64,000 nucleotides of DNA from Bacteroidota bacterium (GCA_963169325.1 CAUJEY010000233.1:1-64000), one strand, 5' to 3'; positions 33,665 to 42,607 are shown, counted from the first letter of the stretch. Made by a program: numbers and translations. The notes: generated by a model not told the origin, from the letters alone.

Positions 33665-35023
33665 ATGAATGATTTACCGCCACACTTCGATTCCGCTGCA
33701 ACCTCGAACATGGTTGCGGCGGCCAAAAATGTTTTAAAAAGCAACATCCTCGGCGCCTTTACCAAACCGGCGCCGAGTTTGTATCCCCACCAGTGGAACT
33801 GGGATGCCGGGTTTATTGCGCTCGGTTATGCCCGCTCCGATTTCCGCCAGGCCTGTTCCGAAATGACCGCACTTTTTCGCGGCCAATGGGCCCACGGGAT
33901 GGTTCCGCAGATTGTTTTTTCCGTTAAAAACGTGGGCAAATACTTTCCGGGTTATTTTTTCTGGGATACGCGCGACGTACCGCTTAAACCCCGGAATACG
34001 CGCACCTCGGGCATATCCATGCCGCCCGTACACGGATTTGTTCTGAACCGCCTGCTACAGCTCACGCCCGACCAAAAGGCATACCGGCCGTTTTTCCGGC
34101 GTATGTTCGACCGCGTTTTGTTGCTCCATCAATACTATTACCAATTCCGCGACCCCGACCGCGAAGGGCTGGCCTTTATTTGCCATCCCTGGGAATCCGG
34201 CATGGACAACCTGCCCACTTGGGAAGAAGTATTTTCGCAGATACATTTTAACGATTCTGAGGTGCCGCCTTATGAGCGCCGGGACCTGGAACACGTGGAC
34301 GCTTTATACCGCCCGCGTCAGCAAAGCTACGACCGCTATATTTACTTGGTCAACCGGATGCGGCAACAACGTTATCAGGAGCCTGAAATGTGGGACGACT
34401 TTCCGTTCCAGGTGCAGGAGCCGATGTTCAACGCCATACTCAGTCACAGCAATGAAGCGCTGCTTGAAATTGGCGCCTGGCTTCGGCGCGACACCGGCCA
34501 ACTCCGCGAGTGGCATACGCAAACGAACCGGGCCATCAACGACAAACTCTGGTCGGAAAGCCGGGGCATTTATGTTTCTTACGACCGGGTGCAGCGCCGG
34601 CAAATTCCGCTCACCACGGCAGGCGGATTGATCCCGCTACTCTGCAGCGCGCCCGATGCGGCCCAAACGGCCCGCATGGTCGCGTTGCTGCAAAGCCCGG
34701 TTTTTGCGGGCGAACCGGAACATCCCGCCTGGCTGTGCGCTTCCACAGCGCTTAACGAACCGGGCTTCGACCCGCACCGGTATTGGCGGGGCCCGGTTTG
34801 GATCAATATGAACTGGATGTTGTACCACGGATTGCGCCGTTACGGGCATCATCCGCTTGCAGAACGGATTCGCGCGGATTCGCTCGAACTGGTACGCAAA
34901 TACGGTTTCTGGGAATATTTCAACCCCTGGAAGAATTTGCCGGAAGGCGAAACCAAAGGCGGATACGGCTCCAACCAGTTTTCATGGACGGCGGCATTGA
35001 CGCTGGATTGGTTGGAAAGGTAA
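33665..35023 (+). CDS. GH63 mannosylglycerate/glucosylglycerate hydrolase-like protein
   Basis: A 452-residue (alpha/alpha)6-barrel glycosidase; I use the ATG at 33665 because the extra 19 upstream codons look non-coding. Motifs include PSLYPHQWNWDAGFIALGYA, AHGMVPQIVF, ICHPWESGMDNLPTWE, and RYWRGPVWINMNWMLYHGL, all typical of bacterial GH63 enzymes of the Thermus mannosylglycerate hydrolase type. No signal peptide is seen, so it acts in the cytoplasm. Its position divergent from mpgS-mpgP strongly suggests it hydrolyses mannosylglycerate to mannose and glycerate when the solute is no longer needed. Glucosylglycerate as the substrate cannot be excluded. Confidence 0.87.
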   Translation: MNDLPPHFDSAATSNMVAAAKNVLKSNILGAFTKPAPSLYPHQWNWDAGFIALGYARSDFRQACSEMTALFRGQWAHGMVPQIVFSVKNVGKYFPGYFFWDTRDVPLKPRNTRTSGISMPPVHGFVLNRLLQLTPDQKAYRPFFRRMFDRVLLLHQYYYQFRDPDREGLAFICHPWESGMDNLPTWEEVFSQIHFNDSEVPPYERRDLEHVDALYRPRQQSYDRYIYLVNRMRQQRYQEPEMWDDFPFQVQEPMFNAILSHSNEALLEIGAWLRRDTGQLREWHTQTNRAINDKLWSESRGIYVSYDRVQRRQIPLTTAGGLIPLLCSAPDAAQTARMVALLQSPVFAGEPEHPAWLCASTALNEPGFDPHRYWRGPVWINMNWMLYHGLRRYGHHPLAERIRADSLELVRKYGFWEYFNPWKNLPEGETKGGYGSNQFSWTAALTLDWLER

Positions 35024-35066
35024 AAGTGGAGCCGGACTCCATTTATTTCCCGCATCTTTGCAGGAT

Positions 35067-36644
35067 ATGGATATTGTAAAAATACGCCCGCTTAGCATCG
35101 ACGACTACGCCGGCTTGAAAACCTGCATGGTTCGCGCTTACGCGCAAATGCCGGAGGCTTTTTGGAAAGAACCTCAGATCAAACGCCTGCTCGATATTTT
35201 CCCGGAAGGGCAACTTGTTGTGACGCTCAACGATCAAATCGTCGGTTGTGCCTTGTCGATTATCGTCCGGTACGACCGTTTTGGCGACAACCACACCTAC
35301 CGGGAAATCACCGGCAATTTCACCTTCACTACCCACGATGCGGCAGGCGATACCCTGTACGGCATCGACGTGTTTGTTGACCCCGATTTTCGGGGCCGCC
35401 GCCTGGGCCGCCGCCTGTATGATGCCCGCAAAGAGCTGTGTGAGCACCTCAATTTGTCGGGCATCGTTTTCGGCGGGCGTATCCCGAAATATCACGAACA
35501 CGCGCACGAACTCTCGCCGCGCGCCTACATCGAAAAGGTAAAAAATAAAGAACTGCAAGACCCCACACTCGATTTTCAACTCTCCAACGACTTCCACGTG
35601 CGCAAGGTGTTGCGGGGTTATCTCTTGGGTGATGAAGAATCCAAAGAGTTTGCCACCTTGCTTCGTTGGGATAATATCTACTACACGCCCGTCACATCCA
35701 ATACAGAGAGCGCTTCTAAATCCGTGGTGCGGCTCGGCCTGGTGCAGTGGCAGATGCGCTCTTACCGCACCTTGGAGGAGTTGTTTGAGCAAATGGAATA
35801 TTTTGTGGATGCCGTGTCGGGTTACCGCAGCGATTTTGCCCTGTTCCCCGAGTTTTTCAATGCCCCGCTCATGGCCCAATACAATAGCCTGCCGGAAGGT
35901 GAAGCGATCCGGGCTTTAGCCGAATATACCGAGGCTATTCGCGATAAATTTGCCGAACTCGCTTTGGGCTACAACATCAACATTATCAGCGGGAGTATGC
36001 CTTTGTTGCGCAACAACCAACTCTACAACGTCGGTTACCTGTGCCGGCGCGACGGGAGTATCGACGAATATGAAAAACTGCACGTCACCCCGGATGAAGT
36101 CAAATGCTGGGGATTAAAAGGCGGGAACAAACTGCGCACCTTTGACACCGATTGTGGAAGAATTGGTATTTTGATCTGTTACGATGTGGAGTTTCCGGAG
36201 TTGTCGCGACTGTTGGCCGCAGAAGGAATGAACATCCTCTTCGTACCCTTCCTGACTGACACACAAAACGGTTTTTCCAGAGTGCAACTATGCGCACGGG
36301 CCCGGGCGATAGAAAATGAGTGTTTTGTAGCCATCGCCGGCAGCGTCGGCAACCTGCCCAAAGTGCATAACATGGATATGCAATACGCACAAAGCGCCGT
36401 GTTTACGCCCTGCGATTTTGCTTTCCCGGTCAACGGGATCAAAGCGGAGGCCACTCCCAATACGGAGATGCTGGTTGTGGCCGACGTAGACCTCGAACTG
36501 CTGCACGATCTGCGGCATTCGGGCAGTGTGCGCAACATGAAAGACCGGCGGACCGATTTGTACAGCATTGATTTTCAACAGGAAGGCGAGGATAAAACGA
36601 AAAAACGTGTCCATTTTCCGATTTTAGACGACAATATGGCCTGA
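35067..36644 (+). CDS. Bifunctional GNAT acetyltransferase / nitrilase-superfamily amidohydrolase
   Basis: A 525-residue fusion starting at MDIVKIRPLS. Residues about 1-200 form a GNAT domain (VFVDPDFRGRRLGRRLYDARK, the acetyl-CoA loop RGRRLG). Residues about 220-515 form a carbon-nitrogen hydrolase with the Glu-Lys-Cys triad visible: E262 (LFPEFFNAP), K337 (YEKLHVTPDE) and C371 (GILICYDVEFPE). This fusion is a known family; the substrate is usually undetermined. A CATCTTTG element ends 6 nt before the ATG. It is 43 nt downstream of the GH63 gene, so co-transcription is possible, but a link to mannosylglycerate is not evident. Confidence 0.9.
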   Translation: MDIVKIRPLSIDDYAGLKTCMVRAYAQMPEAFWKEPQIKRLLDIFPEGQLVVTLNDQIVGCALSIIVRYDRFGDNHTYREITGNFTFTTHDAAGDTLYGIDVFVDPDFRGRRLGRRLYDARKELCEHLNLSGIVFGGRIPKYHEHAHELSPRAYIEKVKNKELQDPTLDFQLSNDFHVRKVLRGYLLGDEESKEFATLLRWDNIYYTPVTSNTESASKSVVRLGLVQWQMRSYRTLEELFEQMEYFVDAVSGYRSDFALFPEFFNAPLMAQYNSLPEGEAIRALAEYTEAIRDKFAELALGYNINIISGSMPLLRNNQLYNVGYLCRRDGSIDEYEKLHVTPDEVKCWGLKGGNKLRTFDTDCGRIGILICYDVEFPELSRLLAAEGMNILFVPFLTDTQNGFSRVQLCARARAIENECFVAIAGSVGNLPKVHNMDMQYAQSAVFTPCDFAFPVNGIKAEATPNTEMLVVADVDLELLHDLRHSGSVRNMKDRRTDLYSIDFQQEGEDKTKKRVHFPILDDNMA

Positions 36645-36764
36645 CAGGCCGGGGTGGGGCAGTTACTTTTTTGGCATTGTTCTTGAATTATCACCTGCAA
36701 CCACCCTTAAACCTTGAGCAAAACAATCTTCCATCCAATTCACCATTCTAAAATTGCTTAAGGT

Positions 36765-36866
36765 ATGATTATCCTCTATTTGGCACTGGGCTTGTTCCTG
36801 GTCGGCGGCAGCCTCATTACCCTGACGAATGCGGCGTCCAAACGCGATGCCGGCCCGCGTCAGTAA
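36765..36866 (+). CDS. 33-residue single-helix membrane peptide
   Basis: A short ORF reads MIILYLALGLFLVGGSLITL followed by TNAASKRDAGPRQ and TAA. One hydrophobic helix with a basic polar end is what small membrane proteins look like. An AAGG stretch lies just before the ATG. It sits 120 nt after the nitrilase fusion and 72 nt before the TlpA-like gene, in a gap otherwise without explanation. Function unknown; conservation in relatives would be the test. Confidence 0.5.
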   Translation: MIILYLALGLFLVGGSLITLTNAASKRDAGPRQ

Positions 36867-36908
36867 TGTTCGTCATCGATAAACCTTTGTGTTGTCGCAC
36901 CGTTTCAT

Positions 36909-36938
36909 ATCGCGCAAACTACATTAGTTTTGCGCGAT
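36909..36938 (+). promoter_or_regulatory. Promoter-overlapping dyad upstream of the TlpA-like gene
   Basis: Arm 36909-36921 (ATCGCGCAAACTA) pairs with 36925-36938 (TAGTTTTGCGCGAT) across a 3-nt loop, with one extra T. The right arm contains TAGTTTTG (36925-36932), an exact -7 consensus, and ends directly against the ATG at 36939. It could be an operator covering the promoter or, if transcribed from further upstream, a hairpin hiding the start codon. Confidence 0.5.
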
Positions 36939-38264
36939 ATGAACATGACATCTCTTTTTCGCTACGGGCCTTTCGCCCTGTTACTCGTTTTCTTATTTGC
37001 CGGTTGCCTGACCACCGATAATGCTTTCACCCGCGTAGCGCCCGGGAAATGGCGCGGCGTACTCGAACTGGAAAAATTCAGCGTGCCGGTTCGGGACAAA
37101 GACACCATCTACACCCTGAAAGAACAATTCCGGGAAGGCGAATTGCCGTTCAATTTCGAGGTAACCTACCTGGATGACGAACGCTTTTATATCGACATCG
37201 TCAACGGTTCGGAACGTATCCGCTGCGACAGCATCCGCTACGGCCGCAACCGGTCCACCGCCCGCGATACGTTCAATATTTATTTCCCGGAATACGCCTC
37301 CTACATCCATGCCGACGTGCGTGGCGGCGTGATGCAGGGCGAATGGGTGGTGACCACCAAAGACAACTACCGGATACCCTTCTATGCGCATGCCGGACGC
37401 GACTACCGCTTCACGTCGCTCAACCAGGCGCCCGTGGCCGACCTGAGCGGCGAATGGGCCGCTTTGCTGGGCATCGATACGGAAAAACCGGAACAGGCCA
37501 TCGGCGAGTTCCGGCAAAACGGCAACCACCTGGAAGGCACTTTCCGCACCGAAACCGGCGATTACCGCTTCCTGGAAGGGACCGTACAGGGCCGCAAATT
37601 CTGGCTCTCCTGTTTCGACGGCGCACACGCTTACCTGTTTTCCGGCAGTATCAGCGGCGATACCCTGCGGGGAGAGTTTCGCTCCGGCAAACACTACCGC
37701 TCCCTGTGGTCGGCCTGGCGCGATCCGAATGCCCAACTCGGCCATCCCGATTCACTGACGACCTTGAAAGCAGGCGCCCAACCGATCAATTTTTCCCTGC
37801 CCACACCCGAAGGCAAACCCATCACCTTTCCCGCCCCGGAATTTGACGGCAAAATCAAAATATTTACCATCATGGGCACCTGGTGCCCCAACTGCCGCGA
37901 CGAACAAAATTTCCTGGTGGATTATTTGCAAAAAAATCCGGCCATAGCCGGTAAAATGGCTGTCGTCGGTTTTGCGTTTGAACGGCATAAAGACCCGGCA
38001 CAAGCCAAAGCGCACCTTTTGACCTATAAAAAGAAAATGGGCATACCTTTTGAATTGGTATATGCAGGCAATTCCGGTACGGCAGAAGCGGCCAAAATAT
38101 TTCCGTCTCTGAATAAGGTCATGGCGTTTCCTACCATGATCATTTTAGACAAACAAAACCGGGTGCGCCGCATTCATACCGGCTTCGACGGACCGGCTAC
38201 TTCGAAATATGCGGAGTTTCAAAAAGAATTCGGAACGTTGATGGAAGAATTGGTGAAAGAATGA
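36939..38264 (+). CDS. TlpA-like thioredoxin-fold lipoprotein
   Basis: A 441-residue protein. The ATG at 36939 gives a signal with lipobox FLFAGC (Cys23 as lipid-bearing residue), so it is anchored to a membrane on the periplasmic side. Residues about 35-270 are a beta-rich domain with no recognised family, possibly two repeats (GKWRGVLELEKF and GEWAALLGIDTE). Residues about 290-441 form a TlpA/AhpC-type thioredoxin domain with the redox pair WCPNC (IMGTWCPNCRDEQNF) and the cis-proline loop MAFPTMIIL. Likely a periplasmic disulfide reductase. Similar fusions are common in Bacteroidota. The next gene starts after a large inverted repeat. Confidence 0.85.
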   Translation: MNMTSLFRYGPFALLLVFLFAGCLTTDNAFTRVAPGKWRGVLELEKFSVPVRDKDTIYTLKEQFREGELPFNFEVTYLDDERFYIDIVNGSERIRCDSIRYGRNRSTARDTFNIYFPEYASYIHADVRGGVMQGEWVVTTKDNYRIPFYAHAGRDYRFTSLNQAPVADLSGEWAALLGIDTEKPEQAIGEFRQNGNHLEGTFRTETGDYRFLEGTVQGRKFWLSCFDGAHAYLFSGSISGDTLRGEFRSGKHYRSLWSAWRDPNAQLGHPDSLTTLKAGAQPINFSLPTPEGKPITFPAPEFDGKIKIFTIMGTWCPNCRDEQNFLVDYLQKNPAIAGKMAVVGFAFERHKDPAQAKAHLLTYKKKMGIPFELVYAGNSGTAEAAKIFPSLNKVMAFPTMIILDKQNRVRRIHTGFDGPATSKYAEFQKEFGTLMEELVKE

Positions 38265-38340
38265 GGAGCCGGGCGTTACAAAATGAATCAGAAAAGACTA
38301 GTTACATTATAATTTAAGTTTCTTGACAATTTGTGTTATT

Positions 38341-38487
38341 TGTTCAACCCCCCCCCATCCCCTCCCCCAAATGGGAGGGGGGCTTGATTTCGTGTTTTTT
38401 TTGGGGTTTTCGTACCCGGAATCAAAGAGCGACGTGAGTGCAAGCCCCCCTCCCATTTGGGGGAGGGGATGGGGGTGGGGTTGAACA
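38341..38487. repeat. 46-bp near-perfect inverted repeat rich in C and G
   Basis: Arms 38341-38386 and 38441-38487 differ by one inserted base and one change, across a 54-nt loop. Each arm contains its own smaller palindrome (CCCTCCCCC AAATGGGAGGGG). It lies between two plus-strand genes, 76 nt beyond the TlpA stop, and would form a very stable stem. It looks like a dispersed intergenic element. Confidence 0.7.
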
Positions 38488-38533
38488 GAAGGAGTAAATT
38501 GCCCCCTAATTTCCACACATCAAAAATCGATTC

Positions 38534-41122
38534 ATGTCTACCATTCAACTTGTTTACTGCCGCGACAACGCAGATATAGCCGAAAAATTAGCCCATGAAC
38601 TGGGCCGGATCGGCATACCATTTCAGCATCATACCAACCGGCCCGACGACCCGCCCGGGCATTTAGCCCGGCAGGTGCAGGCATCGACCGATATGGTATT
38701 GCTATTGCTGACCGATAATTTTTTGAGAAGCGAAGCCTGTATGCAAGGCGTGTTGGCGATGTTTCAAACACTGACACGGCAAAACCGGCTGCTCACCATC
38801 GTAGCCGACGGCCGCGTCAGCCGGGACGGCGGCCACACATTCGAGCCGGTTTCTACCCAGTTCGACCGTGTGGTGCATGCCATTCAATACATGAATTTTT
38901 GGCAAACGGCCTACCTGGACCGCAATGCCGGATCGTCGCAGACGCCGCAGGCGGAAAAAGAAACCTACGAACAAGGGCTGGACGTGGTGCGTAGCATTGC
39001 CAATGAAATCGGCGAGTTGTTCAGCGTCCTGCGCGATGCGGGCTATTACACCTGGGATCAGTTTGAAGCCGACGATTACGCCTTGTTTTTCCGACATTTC
39101 GGCCTGCAAGACTGGTATGAACAATACCGCAAACTTTCAGCCCTGGAAGCCGAAATGAATGTGCCGCCTATTCCGGAGCAGGCGTCGGCCACACTCGTCG
39201 TGGAAACGCCGGCTTTTACCGGCCTGCTGGCGCCCGCGCCCACTGAAGCGGAAGATGATATTCAGATAGAAGAACCGCATGTTTTCAATGGAATAAATGG
39301 TCTTTTACGGGAAATAGAAGCCGAAGAAGTACAACCGGAACCGGAAATGGTTTCCCCGGCTCTCGGGCAGGAATTGCCGCCCTTGAAACGGCCGGACGTG
39401 CCCGGAAACGTTTCGTTGCCCGGCCGGGACGATGCCCAATCGGTTTTGGAACGATTGATCGGCGAAACCGAGCCGTCCCCCGAAGCCGCAGAAGCCGAAG
39501 CCCGGCAAATGGCGCAGGATGCCTGGTTTTGGCTGGAAAAAGGCCACACCGAACGCGGCCTGGAGCTGTTCCGGCTGGCTATCGAACAGCACCCGGAGCA
39601 GGAAAACCTGCGAGCTGAATACGGAAAAGCGCAGGCACAGTACGGCCGGCATGAACCGGAAATGGTGGTGGCGGAGCAACCGGCAGCGCAACCGGAACCG
39701 CCCGTGGAATCGCCGGCACAGGATCACGCCCAGGAGGCCACGTCGTACTTCCAAATGGGTGAAAATGCCCTGTCAAAAGGGGATTATCTCTTGGCAAAAT
39801 ATTGCTGGGACCGCGTCACGGAACTTCAACCACAGTTCCCCGGCATCTACCACAAATTAGCCCTGCTGACCTGCGATCACCTGACCGATTATAAAGAAAC
39901 CGCTGCGCATTACCTCGAAGAAGCCCTGGCTGTCGAGCCGGACAATGCCGACCTGCACTTCCGTTTAGCCCAACTCCTGCGCGATCACTTAGATCAGCCC
40001 GCTCCTGCGCTACAGCATTTTCGCGATACCGTCGTATTACAACCCGATCATGCACCCGCCTGGCTTGCCCTGGCGCAATGTACCCTCGACGCCGGCGACG
40101 AAGCCGAGGCAGAAACGCTTTACCGGCACGCCATCCAACTGAACCCCGGTCTGCATTCGGAGGCGCTCGATGCCCGCTTCCTGCCCCCGGCGCCCCCGGC
40201 GGAACAACCGGTGGAAGAACTTCCCGAGCCGGCCTTTGGCAGCGAATCTTTCCCGGAGCTGGAAATGGCTACCGAGCGTTCAGTCGAAATGCCTGCGCCG
40301 CCAGAATCTGACCAAACACCCCAAGCAGAACCCGTGCCGGTTCGGAAAAAAACGGAAGAAATCCTCACAGTGCTCATTACCGGCGCCACCTCCGGAATCG
40401 GACGGGCTACTGCTGCGGAATTTGCCCGGCACGGGCATCGCGTCATCCTCACCGGACGCCGCGACGACCGCCTTGAGGACCTGAAACGATCCTTTGAATC
40501 CGATTACGAATCGGAGGTACGCCTGCTTACTTTTGATGTGCGCGACCCCGAAGCGGTGAGCCGGCACCTCGAAACGCTCCCGGAAAACTGGCAAAATATC
40601 GATCTGCTCATCAACAATGCGGGCCTGGCCAAGGGCTTGTCACCGATCCACGAGGGTAGCCTGGACCACTGGGACACCATGATCGATACTAATATCAAAG
40701 GACTGCTGTACGTCACGCGCTGCATTGCGCCCGGTATGGTACGCCGTCGCAAAGGGCATATTATCAATGTCGGTTCCGTTGCCGGAAAGGAGGCGTACCC
40801 GAAAGGTAATGTGTACTGCGCCACCAAATTTGCCGTGGATGCCTTAACCAGCGCCATGCGCTTCGATCTGCATGCCTTCAATATCCGCGTCAGCCAGGTC
40901 AGCCCCGGCGCTGTGGAAGAAACGGAATTTGCCATCAACCGCTTCGACGGCGACGCGGAAAAAGCCCGGATTTACGACGATTTTCAGCCGCTGAAAGCCT
41001 CCGATGTGGCCGATGCTATTTATTTTATCGCCACGAGGCCGGCACATGTGAATATTCAGGATATTCTGATGTTCGGGACGCAGCAGGCGAGCGCGACGGT
41101 GGTGGATCGGTCGGGTAGATAA
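38534..41122 (+). CDS. TIR-like / TPR / short-chain dehydrogenase fusion protein
   Basis: An 862-residue cytoplasmic protein. Residues 1-95 resemble a TIR domain (IQLVYCRDNADIAEKLAHEL; PGHLARQVQASTDMVLLLLT; DNFLRSEACMQGVL). In catalytic TIRs the last block reads SxWCxxEL; here Gly72 stands where the catalytic Glu belongs, so NAD cleavage is doubtful. A helical region (130-210) and acidic, Pro-rich linkers follow. TPR-like helices lie at about 324-362 and 401-540. Residues 613-862 are a complete SDR: TGATSGIG (616-623), NNAG (694-697), catalytic Ser748, Tyr761 and Lys765 (YCATK), closest to YdfG-type NADP-dependent dehydrogenases. All parts are in one uninterrupted frame. TIR to SDR linkage is unusual; function unknown. 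Confidence 0.8.
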   Translation: MSTIQLVYCRDNADIAEKLAHELGRIGIPFQHHTNRPDDPPGHLARQVQASTDMVLLLLTDNFLRSEACMQGVLAMFQTLTRQNRLLTIVADGRVSRDGGHTFEPVSTQFDRVVHAIQYMNFWQTAYLDRNAGSSQTPQAEKETYEQGLDVVRSIANEIGELFSVLRDAGYYTWDQFEADDYALFFRHFGLQDWYEQYRKLSALEAEMNVPPIPEQASATLVVETPAFTGLLAPAPTEAEDDIQIEEPHVFNGINGLLREIEAEEVQPEPEMVSPALGQELPPLKRPDVPGNVSLPGRDDAQSVLERLIGETEPSPEAAEAEARQMAQDAWFWLEKGHTERGLELFRLAIEQHPEQENLRAEYGKAQAQYGRHEPEMVVAEQPAAQPEPPVESPAQDHAQEATSYFQMGENALSKGDYLLAKYCWDRVTELQPQFPGIYHKLALLTCDHLTDYKETAAHYLEEALAVEPDNADLHFRLAQLLRDHLDQPAPALQHFRDTVVLQPDHAPAWLALAQCTLDAGDEAEAETLYRHAIQLNPGLHSEALDARFLPPAPPAEQPVEELPEPAFGSESFPELEMATERSVEMPAPPESDQTPQAEPVPVRKKTEEILTVLITGATSGIGRATAAEFARHGHRVILTGRRDDRLEDLKRSFESDYESEVRLLTFDVRDPEAVSRHLETLPENWQNIDLLINNAGLAKGLSPIHEGSLDHWDTMIDTNIKGLLYVTRCIAPGMVRRRKGHIINVGSVAGKEAYPKGNVYCATKFAVDALTSAMRFDLHAFNIRVSQVSPGAVEETEFAINRFDGDAEKARIYDDFQPLKASDVADAIYFIATRPAHVNIQDILMFGTQQASATVVDRSGR

Positions 41123-41138
41123 TGCTGTTATGTTGTGC

Positions 41139-41195
41139 TGTGGGGCGAATTTTTAATCCGCCCGTTGAGCTGGCGAATTAAAAATTCGCCCCACA
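41139..41195. repeat. Dispersed inverted repeat, copy 1
   Basis: 24-nt arms (TGTGGGGCGAATTTTTAATC... and complement) with one mismatch and a 9-nt loop, ending at the stop of the converging helical-protein gene. The arms match those at 46586-46642, so this is one repeat family with at least two copies, both between convergent genes. A bidirectional terminator is likely. Confidence 0.65.
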
Positions 41196-42563
41196 TCATA
41201 CCAGTTTCTCCACCTGTTCCAGCAGCCATTCCTTCTCCGTGAGCGGCTCCTCGGCCTGTACCTGCCGGCGCAATTCCTGCAGGGCTTTTTTATCAAATAC
41301 ATTAATGGTCAATAAACGCTGCGTGAGCCGGATCAGGTTCAGGTAATTGGTCCGATGGTAACCGATGACCCGTTTGCGGTGGATAAAAGTGCGCATGGCT
41401 GTCAGGTGATTTTGCAGCACGTCGGGTTCGTCGAGTTCGTAGTAAATTTTCAGCGCCAGGGCTTTAGCGGGCAGGTTGAGCAGGAGGTCGCGATAGTTGG
41501 CCGTTTGCAGCAGGCCGAGGGCATCGCGCAGGCGGCCGCGGGCGTAGGCGAGTTTGGCCCGGTTGAAACTGTATGTGCTGTCGCGGTAAGTGCGTTCCAT
41601 GGCGTTTTTGTATTGATCCATAAAATGGTCGACCCAGGTCAGTTCTCCGCATTGAAGGCCGGCTGCCACGATGTTGTGATACGTGAAACGGGAGAGATAG
41701 CCATTTTCGAGCAGCGTGTCTTTGTGCAGTCCTTCCCGGTACAGGTCGAGCGCCTCGTGGAAGTAACTTCGGTTGCTGACATTGATCTGCCGGATGCAGA
41801 AATTGAGCGCAATCAGGTGTAATTCGCGCAATTCTTCCAGGGAAAAACAAGCTGCGTGGTCGAAAAGCGCCGTTTTGAGCTGCTGAAAAAACGGCTCGGC
41901 CGATTCCTCGCTCAGGAGGCGGTAAGCAAAATAATAGGCCCCGATAACCGGGTGTTCCTTCAGGTTTTCCGTTTCCACGTATTGTATTGCCTCCGGCAAA
42001 AATGCGATAGGCACCTCCATGCGATACACTTTTTTACGGTTGAGCAGGAGGCATATCTGCCGGAGTTTTCGTGCCAGCCAGGCATGATCGAGCGCTTCAA
42101 ACAACTGGCGTACGGGGGCTTCGTCTTCGGCAGGCGTGGTTTCCCGGTCGTACAATTGTTCGAAACGCAGGTGATACAGCCAGTCGAAATAGCCGGCGTT
42201 GCGCAATGGGTCTTCCTGCAAAGCGTCCAATGCCTGTCCCATAACCCGTTCTGCATCGGTTTTTAGCCGGCGTTTTTTGTAACTATGCGCCAGATGCCAA
42301 CTAAGCGCCGTTGTGTTTTGCTGCATTTCTTCGAAGATCATAAACTGTTCCAGTAAACGGAACAGATAACTGGCAACCAAGCGCCTGTTTTTTTCATCCT
42401 GCTCATTTAATTCCGGCTCAACATTGGATTGAGCCAACGAATCGAACAGTTCCAGCACGTCTGTACGGGTGTTGAAATACGGCGATTGCAGAAATTTTCG
42501 GAATTTCCGTTTTTCCGTGTTATTTAGCGTACCTATTGTTCGTTGTAACCGAACATGATTCAT
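41196..42563 (-). CDS. Helical-repeat protein of unknown function
   Basis: A 455-residue protein that appears wholly alpha-helical. It begins MNHVRLQRTIGTLNNTEKRK and then FRKFLQSPYFNTRTDVLELF, a start I associate with a Bacteroidota hypothetical family. Paired helices throughout (for example FNRAKLAYARGRLRDALGLL) suggest a TPR-like superhelix. No signal peptide, membrane segment or catalytic motif is seen. It is convergent with the TIR-TPR-SDR gene and divergent from a T9SS cargo gene, so context gives no firm clue. Confidence 0.7.
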   Translation of the reverse strand: MNHVRLQRTIGTLNNTEKRKFRKFLQSPYFNTRTDVLELFDSLAQSNVEPELNEQDEKNRRLVASYLFRLLEQFMIFEEMQQNTTALSWHLAHSYKKRRLKTDAERVMGQALDALQEDPLRNAGYFDWLYHLRFEQLYDRETTPAEDEAPVRQLFEALDHAWLARKLRQICLLLNRKKVYRMEVPIAFLPEAIQYVETENLKEHPVIGAYYFAYRLLSEESAEPFFQQLKTALFDHAACFSLEELRELHLIALNFCIRQINVSNRSYFHEALDLYREGLHKDTLLENGYLSRFTYHNIVAAGLQCGELTWVDHFMDQYKNAMERTYRDSTYSFNRAKLAYARGRLRDALGLLQTANYRDLLLNLPAKALALKIYYELDEPDVLQNHLTAMRTFIHRKRVIGYHRTNYLNLIRLTQRLLTINVFDKKALQELRRQVQAEEPLTEKEWLLEQVEKLV

Positions 42564-42607
42564 ATTTTATGAAATAAAGTTATCTTTTGTTTATCAACAA
42601 TTTAAGT

